Below, piece by piece: positions 54,101-60,942 of a stretch of 64,000 nt of DNA. This stretch comes from Gammaproteobacteria bacterium (GTDB lineage Bacteria; Pseudomonadota; Gammaproteobacteria; Pseudomonadales; Azotimanducaceae). The stretch lies in the NCBI GenBank assembly GCA_026707735.1, contig JAPOWH010000006.1:186001-250000 (forward strand). Reading direction: 5' to 3'. A model generated the notes under the pieces. That model did not search any database, had not been told where the DNA came from, and was given only the letters and a program-made list of their open reading frames with translations. Each line of letters begins with the position of its first letter. The stretch's first letter is position 1. The position numbers and the translations under genes were made by a program.

Positions 54101-55498
54101 GACATGAGCGTTGGTCCCAGAGAAACCAAAGGAGTTTATGCCCGCTAAGCGTTCAGAGACGTCCTTTTGCGGCCAAGGCATGGCGTCGCTCACGACCTTG
54201 ACCGGCAAACTATCCCATGCAATTTCTGAACTGGGATTCTCGAAATTCAAATGTTTGGGGATATAGCCAAACCGAATTGCCATTGCGGCCTTTATGACTC
54301 CTGCAACCCCCGCTGCAGGTTCAAGATGACCAATGTTGGTCTTTACCGAACCTATTAGGAGTGGTTGGTTTGCACTTCTTCCTGCGCCGTAGATTTCTGC
54401 AGCTGCATTGATTTCTATCGGGTCGCCGACGGGCGTTCCGGTTCCGTGGGCTTCCAAGTAGTCCACTTCTAGAGGCTGGATTTCGGCTTGATCGAGAGCG
54501 GCTACTATCACTGCTTTCTGCGCGCTTCCACGAGGAACGGTCAATCCGTCGCTAGTTCCATCTTGGTTAATGGCCGTTGCTGCAACCTCTGCCCAGACGT
54601 GGTCGCCATCGCGTTGTGCGTCCTCGAGCCGTTTCAATACGACAATTCCGCACCCCTCGCCACGCACGTAGCCATTTGCGGACTCGTCGAAAGTCTTACA
54701 GGTGCCATCTGGAGAGAGCATTCCTGCGTTTGCTCGAAGTTCTGTGAGTTTGCCCGACAAAATGAGCTGAACTCCCCCAGCTAATGCAATATCGGTTTCC
54801 CCAAGCTGAAGTGCGGTTGTTGCTTGATGCATCGCGACTAGGGACGAAGAGCATGCTGTATCGACGGTCATTGCCGGTCCTTCAAATCCCAGCGCGAAGG
54901 AAACTCGACCGATTGCAGTATTTAGCGAGGTGCCAGTGATCGTGTAGAGACTAGCTGCAGGCTGAGATGTGTCCGCGCCACCGAGAATCAGGTATCGATA
55001 GTCGTTGTTGCTCATCCCAGCGTAGACGGACGCCGACGAGCCGCGCAGTTGCTCCGGGTCAATATTGGCATTTTCCAATGCGCGCCAACTCGTTTCGAGC
55101 ATCATTCGTTGCTGTGGATCGAGAAATTCCGCCTCGGAAGGTGAGATCCTGAAAAACTCAGCGTCAAACTGATCGATCTCGGTCAGAAACGCACCGTAGC
55201 GACAGGCACTCGGAATTGTCGAAGTGTCTTCGTACAAGTCGCCGACTCTGCCCTCGCGAGCACCGGGAGGGCACTCGACAACACACTTTGTACCAGTTAC
55301 AAGCTTTTCCCAAAATGTTGCTAGGTCTGGAGCACCAGGAAACCGACATGCCATTCCAACGATGGCAATCCGCGAGTTCGCAGAGTCCTGCGCGTTGGAA
55401 ATTGATCGGCTTTCTGTGTCGTCGAGCGAGCTGTCAAGTCGCTCAGAGGTTCCCGTCGATGGATGTCCATCGTCCTTTTGGCTTGTTACCTCGGCCAT
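45152..55498 (-). CDS. Type I polyketide synthase, KS-AT-DH-MT-ER-KR-ACP-KS-AT(inactive)
   Basis: The 3,448-aa enzyme has these domains: KS1 (about 43-470; Cys216, His351, His391), AT1 (608-900; GHSLGE Ser701, AYHS His808), DH (980-1270; H1011-x3-G-x4-P, Asp1180), C-methyltransferase (1480-1680; LEVGAGTGATT), ER (1920-2215; HAAAGGVG), KR (2230-2430; GGFGGIG, active-site region SS-QANHASAN with His2378 at the usual Tyr), ACP (2510-2585; DLGMDSL Ser2541), KS2 (2606-3025; DLACASS Cys2771, His2906, His2946) and AT2 (3165-3400). AT2 has GSGIGN instead of GHSxGE, so its Ser is Gly3260, and lacks its small subdomain. The protein ends without ACP or thioesterase. The first module is a highly reducing, methylating type as in LovF-like and sponge-symbiont (Sup-type) synthases, so a methyl-branched fatty chain is likely. 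Confidence 0.9.
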   Translation of the reverse strand: MAEVTSQKDDGHPSTGTSERLDSSLDDTESRSISNAQDSANSRIAIVGMACRFPGAPDLATFWEKLVTGTKCVVECPPGAREGRVGDLYEDTSTIPSACRYGAFLTEIDQFDAEFFRISPSEAEFLDPQQRMMLETSWRALENANIDPEQLRGSSASVYAGMSNNDYRYLILGGADTSQPAASLYTITGTSLNTAIGRVSFALGFEGPAMTVDTACSSSLVAMHQATTALQLGETDIALAGGVQLILSGKLTELRANAGMLSPDGTCKTFDESANGYVRGEGCGIVVLKRLEDAQRDGDHVWAEVAATAINQDGTSDGLTVPRGSAQKAVIVAALDQAEIQPLEVDYLEAHGTGTPVGDPIEINAAAEIYGAGRSANQPLLIGSVKTNIGHLEPAAGVAGVIKAAMAIRFGYIPKHLNFENPSSEIAWDSLPVKVVSDAMPWPQKDVSERLAGINSFGFSGTNAHVLLRGYGEFTPLQYTADGFNTINGPAHRVGGPCPREEMSDEVSLQPPTRHKRLLPLSAKSAAALEEIANEYANWLEAREENESEASSDSDSFISDFCWTASIGRTHFNYRKALLVNSRGSSADELRNSISMESVEPCSTPALIAFAYTGQGSQWAGMGKALYESEPVFRHTIDRCDEVIQSERSASLIDRLFGAPGTEKDLEDPTWVQPCIYAIECALTDLWQSLGVMPDVVFGHSLGEIAAARTAGVFSLDDGCRFASARGRLMSALPGPGAMAAVFVTEDEATQAISKYNEELNGIGISIAALNGAHQVLSGYAHEIEPLLTRFEQQDVRVRRLKKSPAYHSALVEPILDELAHAVDQLDIGVPNISLISNLTGELVTEGVRLDSGYWRRHARQGVAYRRGVSTLASLGVDTVLEIGPNAVLGPMTQLSWPEEKELPTILASLRMPRDDRPEIPADGGFLNCVAEAYEKGLDIEFQGLFAGEERRKLNIPGYVFQHRRHWVQTSKRRSASAGHPLLGSRHESPRGETYYETELSTNDPSWLNDHRAFGQVLVPGAFYGSMGIACLDDVNGVVLDELQLHSPMVFKDPSGEEDEHARQVQLVLQVPDSGSREFEVFSKDMSDEKWTLHATGQIARNSEQLETPKYQDLGELTSSLDNQDLVEYYKQKAATNIQLGQPFQNLKSLWVGDGEAVAEISLSDDHHIKGIDLQPLVLDACFQVFSAARQSTGVGEGATYIPFGWERLALSARIGSNLVCHARMNEVVDVDDTSDSPVPEALTGDLWMYDRSGRQIGSLTGFTVKRATRSSFLSAVEDPTDLIYETVWRNIDHPSTSRREHPLADLSDLQSNIEPFFSYLRSQGVSPEQRYSLLQDLEKLAHSWVIAALDSRGMERVKGKEILAEELMVQMGILPIHKNLVNRILKMMVEAEVLAKSSDGAFTVSLGLNEELPSEISPPDKLFKELQEKHPHGQYELTLLNRFGSNFIDLLTGNADPLALLFEEDSSGAADFYKTAPVSVAGNRLLGDVIDRLLRNVPDDRLLRVLEVGAGTGATTEIVFSELESRNLEYTYTDISAGFFSEAERNFEGNGINIEYRALDIEKDPASQGFDESYYDIVIAANVLHATQNLLDTLTHCRQLLVPGGVLIALESLRGRAWQDLTFGFLDGWWRFNDSYRKNHALASPDIWRKALEDAGYVDSHVFGGETLTENSGPLGSGTVVAFAPEQTTLPSGTWIIESDSGGLGSSLQQELTSLGQSVVTTKFEKSDDESSAAESAPCGHSELVEILSELREEEPLRGVIHLSALDGNGVGASTHQMATDVRHATESALSLTQVLMDSGLRPSNGTWFVTKGAQILECEQSGELAGSALWGFGKVAGLESSFLGARMFDLDPDNDSVDNLIDELLTPTEEDHVAIRRNTRYVARLVRASESETRIQIPEEPDWIMASGRDGSLANVQTARHEKQPLQSREVRVQIATTGLNFSDVLVALGAQVPNASLGLEFAGHVTELGADVKEFAVGQRVVGMGFGTFGPEVATHADLVTEAPANLTLDQLATLPIVFATAGIGFELAELKAGDRVLVHAAAGGVGLAAIQLVQAAGAEVFATASSPKQGFLKSLGIEHVFDSRSLDFSNEILEATQNKGVDIVLNSLTSEGFIEASLACLKPSGRFIEIGRLNILTPEEMAQTRPDVDYHILSLDELKREQPERVGLSFRKLMGRFASGELMPLRHSKWPMAEIGDALQYMGSARHVGKLVLAMPALAQGQLDAARTYLVTGGFGGIGCAVANWLAERGAKNIVLNGRRDPDPDAVQTIEELRERGIRVETQIADVTDASRIDAMLDYVENEMPALGGVVHSVGVLSDGSITNQTWQRFEEVLWPKILGAWHLHQATKHLDLDLFVLFSSATGVLGNAGQANHASANAFLDQLAAHRRSLGLCGQSIAWGAWSEIGEAAEHRERIASQLESSGTEWISPELGIRTLDYLVSHDLKNPAAMSVDWDVVEQSFDITPAFLKELLASDEDADESRSEAISLDVGELRSAEIEDRIEVLMSYIQKQLQSILRLASLPSPTVGFFDLGMDSLMAVELRNRLLRVFEGEITVSRTAVFDYPNVEALATHLSDELGQSGEATGLLSMAGADAIAANTSKIAVIGLACRFPGANHYIDFWRNLESGADGIATNRGESARWKGVVGDSAAKDSYLRHGGFVDGLDEFDAPFFRIRPIEARSMDPRQRMLLETCWEAIESAGIDPESLRGQKVGVYFGLGASEYRDIVNASGLEDSYLGTSSGMTTGRISYVFGFMGPAMSFDLACASSLVSIHEGIKALQTGEIDLALVGGANAILSQSIMRFHRELGMLALDGKCLPFDEKAEGYVRGEGCGALLLKRVDEAQRDGDPIWSTLLGSAVNQNGASAGMTVPNGPAQEQLIRDAVARSGVEPTDIDYLEAHATGLSLSDPIEISAASSVYAAQNGRERPLMLGSVKSNIGHLEWAAGVAGIMKLILAMAQRKIPVQLHLKQPSAQIEWNDLEVEVNRLAVDWPNHDRPPIGAVSAFGMSGTNAHVIVEGIAATTGECEMPRAFPVAKGAPIYVEPKPLQVRSDLDLSELSVGTDDRNARLLVFSGKTSKSIVSSAKILQNWLVRCSEDDHTPEYIDEFLADAAWTTCVGRSQFDHCHSIVFSNFEELVDSLGSVSVESLMPSRTESTTTPKVVFAMGGCAHDWMRIGTELCRSEPLIDAIVNHCSGQLAEIGNNGFVDLMAEVSSKNSTGGNDCWMYPATYALQVAVAAYWQSLGLNPVAVVGSGIGNIAASCISNAMSLEEGLAWSWNRANNREGKGEATNASASGSVQFDNPDVEVVDALTSYCANDMDSLVKLVGSVKLDEDRQSSLSFSRLNDIEADFLVEISPLPMFTNGDSSQGQRNPAGTTLISAIQTTDADSEIDSGRISLLPGIKLAYEAHLPVDFSSLFAGESRRRVTMPTYPFERRSYWFNE

Positions 55499-55846
55499 TG
55501 CATTTGCCTACAGCGGTTCCTGAATTAAATTGTATAGTCGGCTAAACCCATCAGGCTTTGCGGCAGGCGATGTGTTAGGAAAGGGCAGCTGTAACGTAGC
55601 CGGCAAATCGATACGAACCATTAGCATTGAATTGATTAGCCAGTAGGCTTGATATGTCGTAGTCGGGCATACTTTGCCAATGTATGCATGGAAGTTCAGG
55701 CATCACCGCGAGGCGTCGCGAGCGTAGAGCACCTGTACGAATGCTGCTCAAAGAATGAAATCGGCGTCAAACTCATTTCAACATACGGAACCAAGTCGTT
55801 CTGGAAGTTCCCGCAAGATTCGATCAACCAGCTAAGGCCGCACTAA
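55499..55846. other. 348-bp divergent promoter region of the synthase and the SulP gene
   Basis: No gene was identified. The region must hold both promoters. No inverted repeat long enough to call an operator was seen. Confidence 0.4.
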
Positions 55847-58009
55847 ATGTGGAATCTCAAAGATCTGAACCTCACCGCCGGCCTGTCTGTGGGGCTAATT
55901 CGAAGCCTCTCCATGGGCATTTCTTTGTTCGCTGTTGCGAATCTGGTGTTCATTGGCGGGCTTCAACCCTACGTGCTCAATGGTGCGGGAATGTTCTACA
56001 TGGGAACAGCGATCCTCTGTCTGTTTCTTGCGATATTCGGGAAATTTCCATCTCCAGTTGCCACTGCCCCTGTTCCTGTATTGCTGGTGATGTTGGCCAT
56101 CGCAGGATCTATGGATCTGCAGGGCCACGAATTCTTCCTAACTTTTGTGTTTTCGATATTTGGCTGTGCATTGCTATCGGGACTATTGTTCCTTGCAATC
56201 GGTCTTTTTCGATTCGCAAACTTTTTTAGGTTTATCCCTTTTACGGTCTCTGCTGGAACTCTTGCCGGTTCGGGTGTCTTGATTCTTCTAATGGCGTTGA
56301 ATCTCGCCGGTATTGGTTGGCGACCAGAGAGTTGGCCGGGATTGCTTGAGCCTGCTGCATTCTTGAACGCTGCTCTTAGTCTGGGTCTTGGTGTGTTTTT
56401 CATTGTGGTTTCCAAGATTTGGACTCGCGTCTGGGTGCTGCCGTTGTTTTTCGTATCGTTCTGCGTCGTGTTCCACGTGGTTCGGGTGCTACTAAATTTC
56501 TCTATAGAAGAAACAGTAGCGGCCGGGCTATTGCTCGACCTGAATTGGTCAGGTGCGCTCTGGCCAGCGTATGGACCAAGCGATATCCAATCCGTGAATT
56601 GGAGCGTTGTAGCTGGTCAGGCAGTCAGCGGCGCGGTTCTCTTTGTGGTCTTGTTAGTTCTTACCGTCGTAAGTTTTGCTCAACTGGAACTTGGCGCACG
56701 TATGGAATTGGACTGGAACAGGGAGCTCAAGCTTCACGGATTCGCGAATCTCCTCTCGGGCATTGGAGGAGGTATCCCCGGTGCAACGGTTGCATCTGCG
56801 ACATTACCAAACATTGCTTTGCGGGGCAATTACCGCTTAACAAGTATCGTCATGGCGCTTTCGCTTGTGCTCTTTACTTTCGTCGGTTCGGATCTTCTGC
56901 GGATGCTGCCGCTTCCGGCAACAAGTGGCTTCCTCATATTCATGGCTTTTCCACTCATAAACGATTGGCTCATTCGTAGTCGCAAACGGTTACATATCAC
57001 AGAATATTTGATGCTGGTACTGATTTGCATTGCTATCGTTTTCGTTGGATTCTTGGAAGCAATAGCTCTAGGGCTAGTACTTAGCCTTATCTTCTTCGCG
57101 GTTCGGTTGAGTCAAGTACGCCTTGTAGAGTCCGAGTTCACAATTAGAGAACGAAGAAGCAATCAGCTGCGTTCGATTCCAGAGGAATCGATTCTCAATG
57201 TCTATGGACCTCGCGTTCGTATCTTTCGTCTTCGCGGATACATCTTCTTTGGTAGTGCCTACACGTTCACAACGCAATTGAAAGAGGCACTGAAGAGTGA
57301 GCCCTATCCCATGTGCGTGGTAGTTGATTTTGCAGGAGTCACAGGATTTGACCTCTCTGCTGTAGATAGCCTCCGAGGCTACATTCAGTTCGCCAATTCA
57401 GGACGAGTAAAGACAGTCTTTAGCTCCGCTTCTGATCGGTTCAAACAAGAAACGCGTAGAGACTTTCCACAGCCCTTGTATGAATCCGTCGAGTGGTTGG
57501 ATTCAGAAGATGCCGCATTGGCTAGAGCAGAAGAATTGCTATTGAGTTTCTACAGCGATGAAGTTGCCGCCGACCCCTCGCTGCGTGAATTGGTGCGGCG
57601 TAGTACCTCACAAGAATTGTCCACATACTTGGCGCATCAGGCGGAATTTGAAGATCTAGTTGGCGACTTGGGTAACTTTTGCGAGTCCATTGAATATACA
57701 GATCAACAAGAGATCACGCGTGAAGACCTTTCGCCAAGAGGTATGCAATTGCTTGTGTCAGGCATAGCATCCGTCAAGTCTGACGATGGGTCGACACTCT
57801 ACCAACTTAGACCAGGATCAATTATCGAAGAGAGCAGCGCTGTCGAAGATCGCAATGCGTCAATTACCACCGTGTCAGAAGGTTCGTGCAAAACTATATT
57901 GGTAACCCCTAGAGACTTAGCTAAACTCGAGGAAGAGGATCAAACGCTGACGTCTAGGCTTTTTCGCTATATCCTGTCGGTTGGTAGTTCAGCCAGAGCT
58001 AGCGGCTAA
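55847..58009 (+). CDS. SulP-family anion transporter with STAS and extra C-terminal domain
   Basis: The 720-aa protein has 11-13 hydrophobic helices (residues 15-430), a SulP-like region with LSGIGGGIPGATVASATLPNIALRGNYRLTS, a STAS domain at about 445-560 (IFRLRGYIFFGSAYTF, VVDFAGVTGFDLSAVDSL with the nucleotide-binding-like Ser/Asp loop) and a last part (570-720) whose TLYQLRPGSIIEESSAVEDRNASIT resembles a cyclic-nucleotide-binding-type jelly roll. SulP proteins carry sulfate, bicarbonate or other anions in the inner membrane. A STAS-cNMP combination suggests ligand control. It is divergent from the synthase gene and need not be linked to it. Confidence 0.8.
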   Translation: MWNLKDLNLTAGLSVGLIRSLSMGISLFAVANLVFIGGLQPYVLNGAGMFYMGTAILCLFLAIFGKFPSPVATAPVPVLLVMLAIAGSMDLQGHEFFLTFVFSIFGCALLSGLLFLAIGLFRFANFFRFIPFTVSAGTLAGSGVLILLMALNLAGIGWRPESWPGLLEPAAFLNAALSLGLGVFFIVVSKIWTRVWVLPLFFVSFCVVFHVVRVLLNFSIEETVAAGLLLDLNWSGALWPAYGPSDIQSVNWSVVAGQAVSGAVLFVVLLVLTVVSFAQLELGARMELDWNRELKLHGFANLLSGIGGGIPGATVASATLPNIALRGNYRLTSIVMALSLVLFTFVGSDLLRMLPLPATSGFLIFMAFPLINDWLIRSRKRLHITEYLMLVLICIAIVFVGFLEAIALGLVLSLIFFAVRLSQVRLVESEFTIRERRSNQLRSIPEESILNVYGPRVRIFRLRGYIFFGSAYTFTTQLKEALKSEPYPMCVVVDFAGVTGFDLSAVDSLRGYIQFANSGRVKTVFSSASDRFKQETRRDFPQPLYESVEWLDSEDAALARAEELLLSFYSDEVAADPSLRELVRRSTSQELSTYLAHQAEFEDLVGDLGNFCESIEYTDQQEITREDLSPRGMQLLVSGIASVKSDDGSTLYQLRPGSIIEESSAVEDRNASITTVSEGSCKTILVTPRDLAKLEEEDQTLTSRLFRYILSVGSSARASG

Positions 58010-58128
58010 CGAAGCAAAGAGTAGGCACCAAATAGGCACAACTATTGCGGAAAGGCAACCCTACCAAGTTCAATTAGAACCTTGGCAGTCCTATGTTCTT
58101 TAATTGAGACACTCGCAAAGTTGATCGG

Positions 58129-58443
58129 TCAGGAGCCGTGCGGACTTGTAGTCGGGTCCATATCTACGGAAGGCAGGTGCCGAGCCAACTCACGTCGTGC
58201 TCGAATCGCCCAATATGCAAAAACGACGAACGCTGTCAAACCGGAGACCAACAATACAATCCCAAAAACTAGTCCATCATAGTCACTGGCAGTCGAGGGC
58301 AAAACTATGCGTGTGATTGTCCAACCAACCAGAACCACCCACCACCCAATGAGGATCCAATACACAACGGCGGCATATTGCAGCGTAGTGTCAGTCAATT
58401 TAGTCAGGTAATACCCATGACCCGCAATAAATGAGGACAGCAT
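58129..58443 (-). CDS. Small three-helix membrane protein
   Basis: The 104-aa protein, from ATG 58443, has hydrophobic helices around LQYAAVVYWILIGWWVVLVGWTITRIV and GLVFGIVLLVSGLTAFVVFAYWAI, then a basic end RARRELARHL. No family is recognised. An upstream TTG (58464) would add seven residues. Confidence 0.55.
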   Translation of the reverse strand: MLSSFIAGHGYYLTKLTDTTLQYAAVVYWILIGWWVVLVGWTITRIVLPSTASDYDGLVFGIVLLVSGLTAFVVFAYWAIRARRELARHLPSVDMDPTTSPHGS

Positions 58444-58734
58444 TAGACCTAGACCTGCAAACAAGACATACGCAAGAGATTCGGAAATCAGTTGAAGTCA
58501 ACCCATCAAAGTTCCGATTTTGGACTTAAACCCAGATCACGTCTAGGAGTCTGAAAAAATCCGATCCGCGTTACACGCTCCATCTAGAGACACCAGGCAC
58601 ACATTTGACCTTCGCTCGCCACCCAGCGGAAACCCACGGTGAAGCTCGAGTGCCTAGACGAACAAATCGATCGCCAAGCTTCTATTCAATTGCAGATCGC
58701 GTGGGACAACAACTCCCGATTCAGCTGGCAAGAG

Positions 58735-60651
58735 CTAGTTTGCAGCTACAACAACAAGCTCACCTTTTAAAGTCTCCGTTTGTTTAGGGAGACATAGGTC
58801 CTCCTTGCATGTTTGAAACGTGACCTCCGCTGTAAACTCGTAGGTGCCCGGCTCAGTGTTATCCGTTGCAAACACCTGGCCAATGTCTACAGTTGGGCCG
58901 TTGAAAATTTCGTACATGCCTTTGAATTGATACATTGGCTGTTGAATATCTCCAACCTTCTGAATTTCGCCGGGAACCCCAAAAGTCACTTCGGTTTCGG
59001 CCATACCTTGTTCAGAGTTTCTCCCTGTAGGTGCATAGATGTACCAGCCATCGGCAATCGTAAACGTAACGGACACCTCTGCTTGTGCTCCTGTTTCCAT
59101 CTCTTTCGGCAACTGCATTGCCAATGAAACTGGTGTGAACTTAGACTTGGCCTGACCACTCTCAGCTATGGCGGTTTCGTCGGTAGACGGTACGCTAGCG
59201 CTTTCGCTGGCTTCTGTTGGATCGGAAGGATCGGAGCCGAGCATGACATAAACTCGCCCTTGGTGTCGCATTGTTAGCCAGTGCCCTTTGCCTTCCTTGT
59301 AGAGTCTGCCTACCGATTGCTCCCAATAGTCCACATTCATTTGAACCAGGTCTTCGAATTCCTCTTCAGTCCCTGGGTAATTCGAGCCAAATTGCTCTCG
59401 CATCGACTCTGCAGTTGGTTTCTCACGTGGCGGATAACGACCAGGATCTTTGCCTGCCGCTTCCACCTGATTGACACTTTCCCATTCCCATGACAATTCA
59501 TCGGAGAATTCACCATCATTAACGGTTGCCACACTTGCACCAATAATGAGGTCATGAACACCATCATTGTTCCAATCGTCGACATAGATGCGAGGACCAC
59601 TGCCGGGCAGCGCTTTGCTTCCGTCTGCCGTCTCAAGCAAGTCCACGCCGGGCTTGAACCGATGCCCGTCTTCTGTCTTCAGGCCTTTGAAAAACATGAC
59701 CGCTGGGTCGCCAGGTTTCGTATAGCTTCCGGTTACCAGCAGATCGAGTACTCCATCTCTATCCCAATCGACTACGTAGGGAGATGTCTTTCCGTCTCCA
59801 TCCGGATTGCGATCCCCCATGAGTTTTAATGCCGCCTTTTCGTCGGGAGTTAATTGACGCATTACGAGAGGATTGCCCTGTTCGTCGAGTAGAAGTTGAC
59901 GTCTGCCGAATTTCGGTTCCTTCACTGTTCCAATGTTCTCGCTAATGCGCAGTCCGCCACCGCCGCCGAAGATTAGGTCGAAGTCTCCATCATCGTCGAA
60001 ATCCCCCATTGCTGCCGAAGAGTAGACCCAGTAGATGAACGACTCAATTTCATCCTTTGGTCCTTCATCGCCACCCATTAGAGGATTCCATTGGGCCGAC
60101 GGATCGCCTTCTTGAGGGAGTTTGATGCCCGGCAGAAAACCTTCTGCGCTTCCCCTAAACCACGTTACTTCACCTGGGTGATATTGGCCGGTAATCATGT
60201 CGATGTGGCCATCGTCGTTTAGATCGTAGAAATAGGGAGTAAACCCTATGCAACACCACTGTTCGACCTCCATGATTGTTCCCTCTGTGTCTCTTGCCCA
60301 CTTGAAGGAATCGCTAAAGATCGGATCGCTGTCGGTGCCAATGTTTTTGTAGACCCGAACCGTCGAACCATCCTCGCCCATAGGGAATAGATCGTTTGCA
60401 TTCGTCTCAAACTCCCCGATGAGAAGGTCTCGCTTGCCGTCTCCGTCCCAATCGAACAAAGCTGGTGCGGCTAATCCGTGCTTTGTAGTCTTCACGGGAG
60501 ACTTTCCGCCCATGACCAAAAATGGTTTGTCCAATTCTGGCGCACCTTCTATTGTTGCACCTTCAATCTCTGGAAAACTCATTTCGTCTGCCACGACAGC
60601 AGACACAAGTAAAAGACACCACGCAAATGGCAATATCCATCGACTTCTCAT
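58735..60651 (-). CDS. Secreted FG-GAP repeat protein with a DsbD-alpha-like C-terminal domain
   Basis: The 638-aa protein has a signal peptide (MRSRWILPFAWCLLLVSAVVADE), then five or six FG-GAP/VCBS-type calcium-binding repeats (LFDWDGDGKRDLLIGEF, FYDLNDDGHIDMITGQY, MGDFDDDGDFDLIFGGG, VVDWDRDGVLDLLVTGS, VDDWNNDGVHDLIIGAS) forming a beta-propeller, and from about residue 520 a domain like the N-terminal alpha domain of DsbD (FTIADGWYIYAP, MAETEVTFGVPGEIQ, YEFTAEVTFQTCKEDLCLPKQ), with the two cysteines CKEDLC near the position of the redox pair. The fusion links a secreted propeller to a thiol-redox module. It might accept electrons like the other periplasmic thiol proteins of this window. Confidence 0.75.
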   Translation of the reverse strand: MRSRWILPFAWCLLLVSAVVADEMSFPEIEGATIEGAPELDKPFLVMGGKSPVKTTKHGLAAPALFDWDGDGKRDLLIGEFETNANDLFPMGEDGSTVRVYKNIGTDSDPIFSDSFKWARDTEGTIMEVEQWCCIGFTPYFYDLNDDGHIDMITGQYHPGEVTWFRGSAEGFLPGIKLPQEGDPSAQWNPLMGGDEGPKDEIESFIYWVYSSAAMGDFDDDGDFDLIFGGGGGLRISENIGTVKEPKFGRRQLLLDEQGNPLVMRQLTPDEKAALKLMGDRNPDGDGKTSPYVVDWDRDGVLDLLVTGSYTKPGDPAVMFFKGLKTEDGHRFKPGVDLLETADGSKALPGSGPRIYVDDWNNDGVHDLIIGASVATVNDGEFSDELSWEWESVNQVEAAGKDPGRYPPREKPTAESMREQFGSNYPGTEEEFEDLVQMNVDYWEQSVGRLYKEGKGHWLTMRHQGRVYVMLGSDPSDPTEASESASVPSTDETAIAESGQAKSKFTPVSLAMQLPKEMETGAQAEVSVTFTIADGWYIYAPTGRNSEQGMAETEVTFGVPGEIQKVGDIQQPMYQFKGMYEIFNGPTVDIGQVFATDNTEPGTYEFTAEVTFQTCKEDLCLPKQTETLKGELVVVAAN

Positions 60652-60663
60652 TTTGACCTTTTT

Positions 60664-60692
60664 GATTTTGCTGCAGAGACCGCAGCAAAATC
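60664..60692. repeat. Perfect 11-bp inverted repeat just upstream of the FG-GAP gene
   Basis: GATTTTGCTGC (60664-60674), 7 bases, GCAGCAAAATC (60682-60692), 12 bases before the minus-strand ATG at 60651, directly ahead of a probable ribosome binding site AAAAAGG. It could be a regulator site or a 5' UTR hairpin affecting translation. Confidence 0.5.
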
Positions 60693-60942
60693 TGCTTACT
60701 TCGATTTAGAAATTATAGATTCTGTTGAGCTAAAAGAGAGGGTCAGGCGACCACTCCCATTCACAGTAAATGGCCGAGCGTTGCGATTCATTCCCTTGCC
60801 GTTACCTAGCCCAATTCCTGAATCTCAACGGCTGGAAAAATGGTTAGTCGCTCCCCAGCGCAGCAGCAGCTGATCTGCAATGAGCCGACTTAGTATCAGT
60901 ACAGTAGATCCGTTTCCTGAACCGGCAAAGTCCGACAATCGC

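Noticed and set aside
45505-55545. Many antisense frames of 60-140 residues within the polyketide synthase gene
   Set aside because: They lie opposite conserved KS, AT, ER and KR codons and show no domain of their own; they are shadows.
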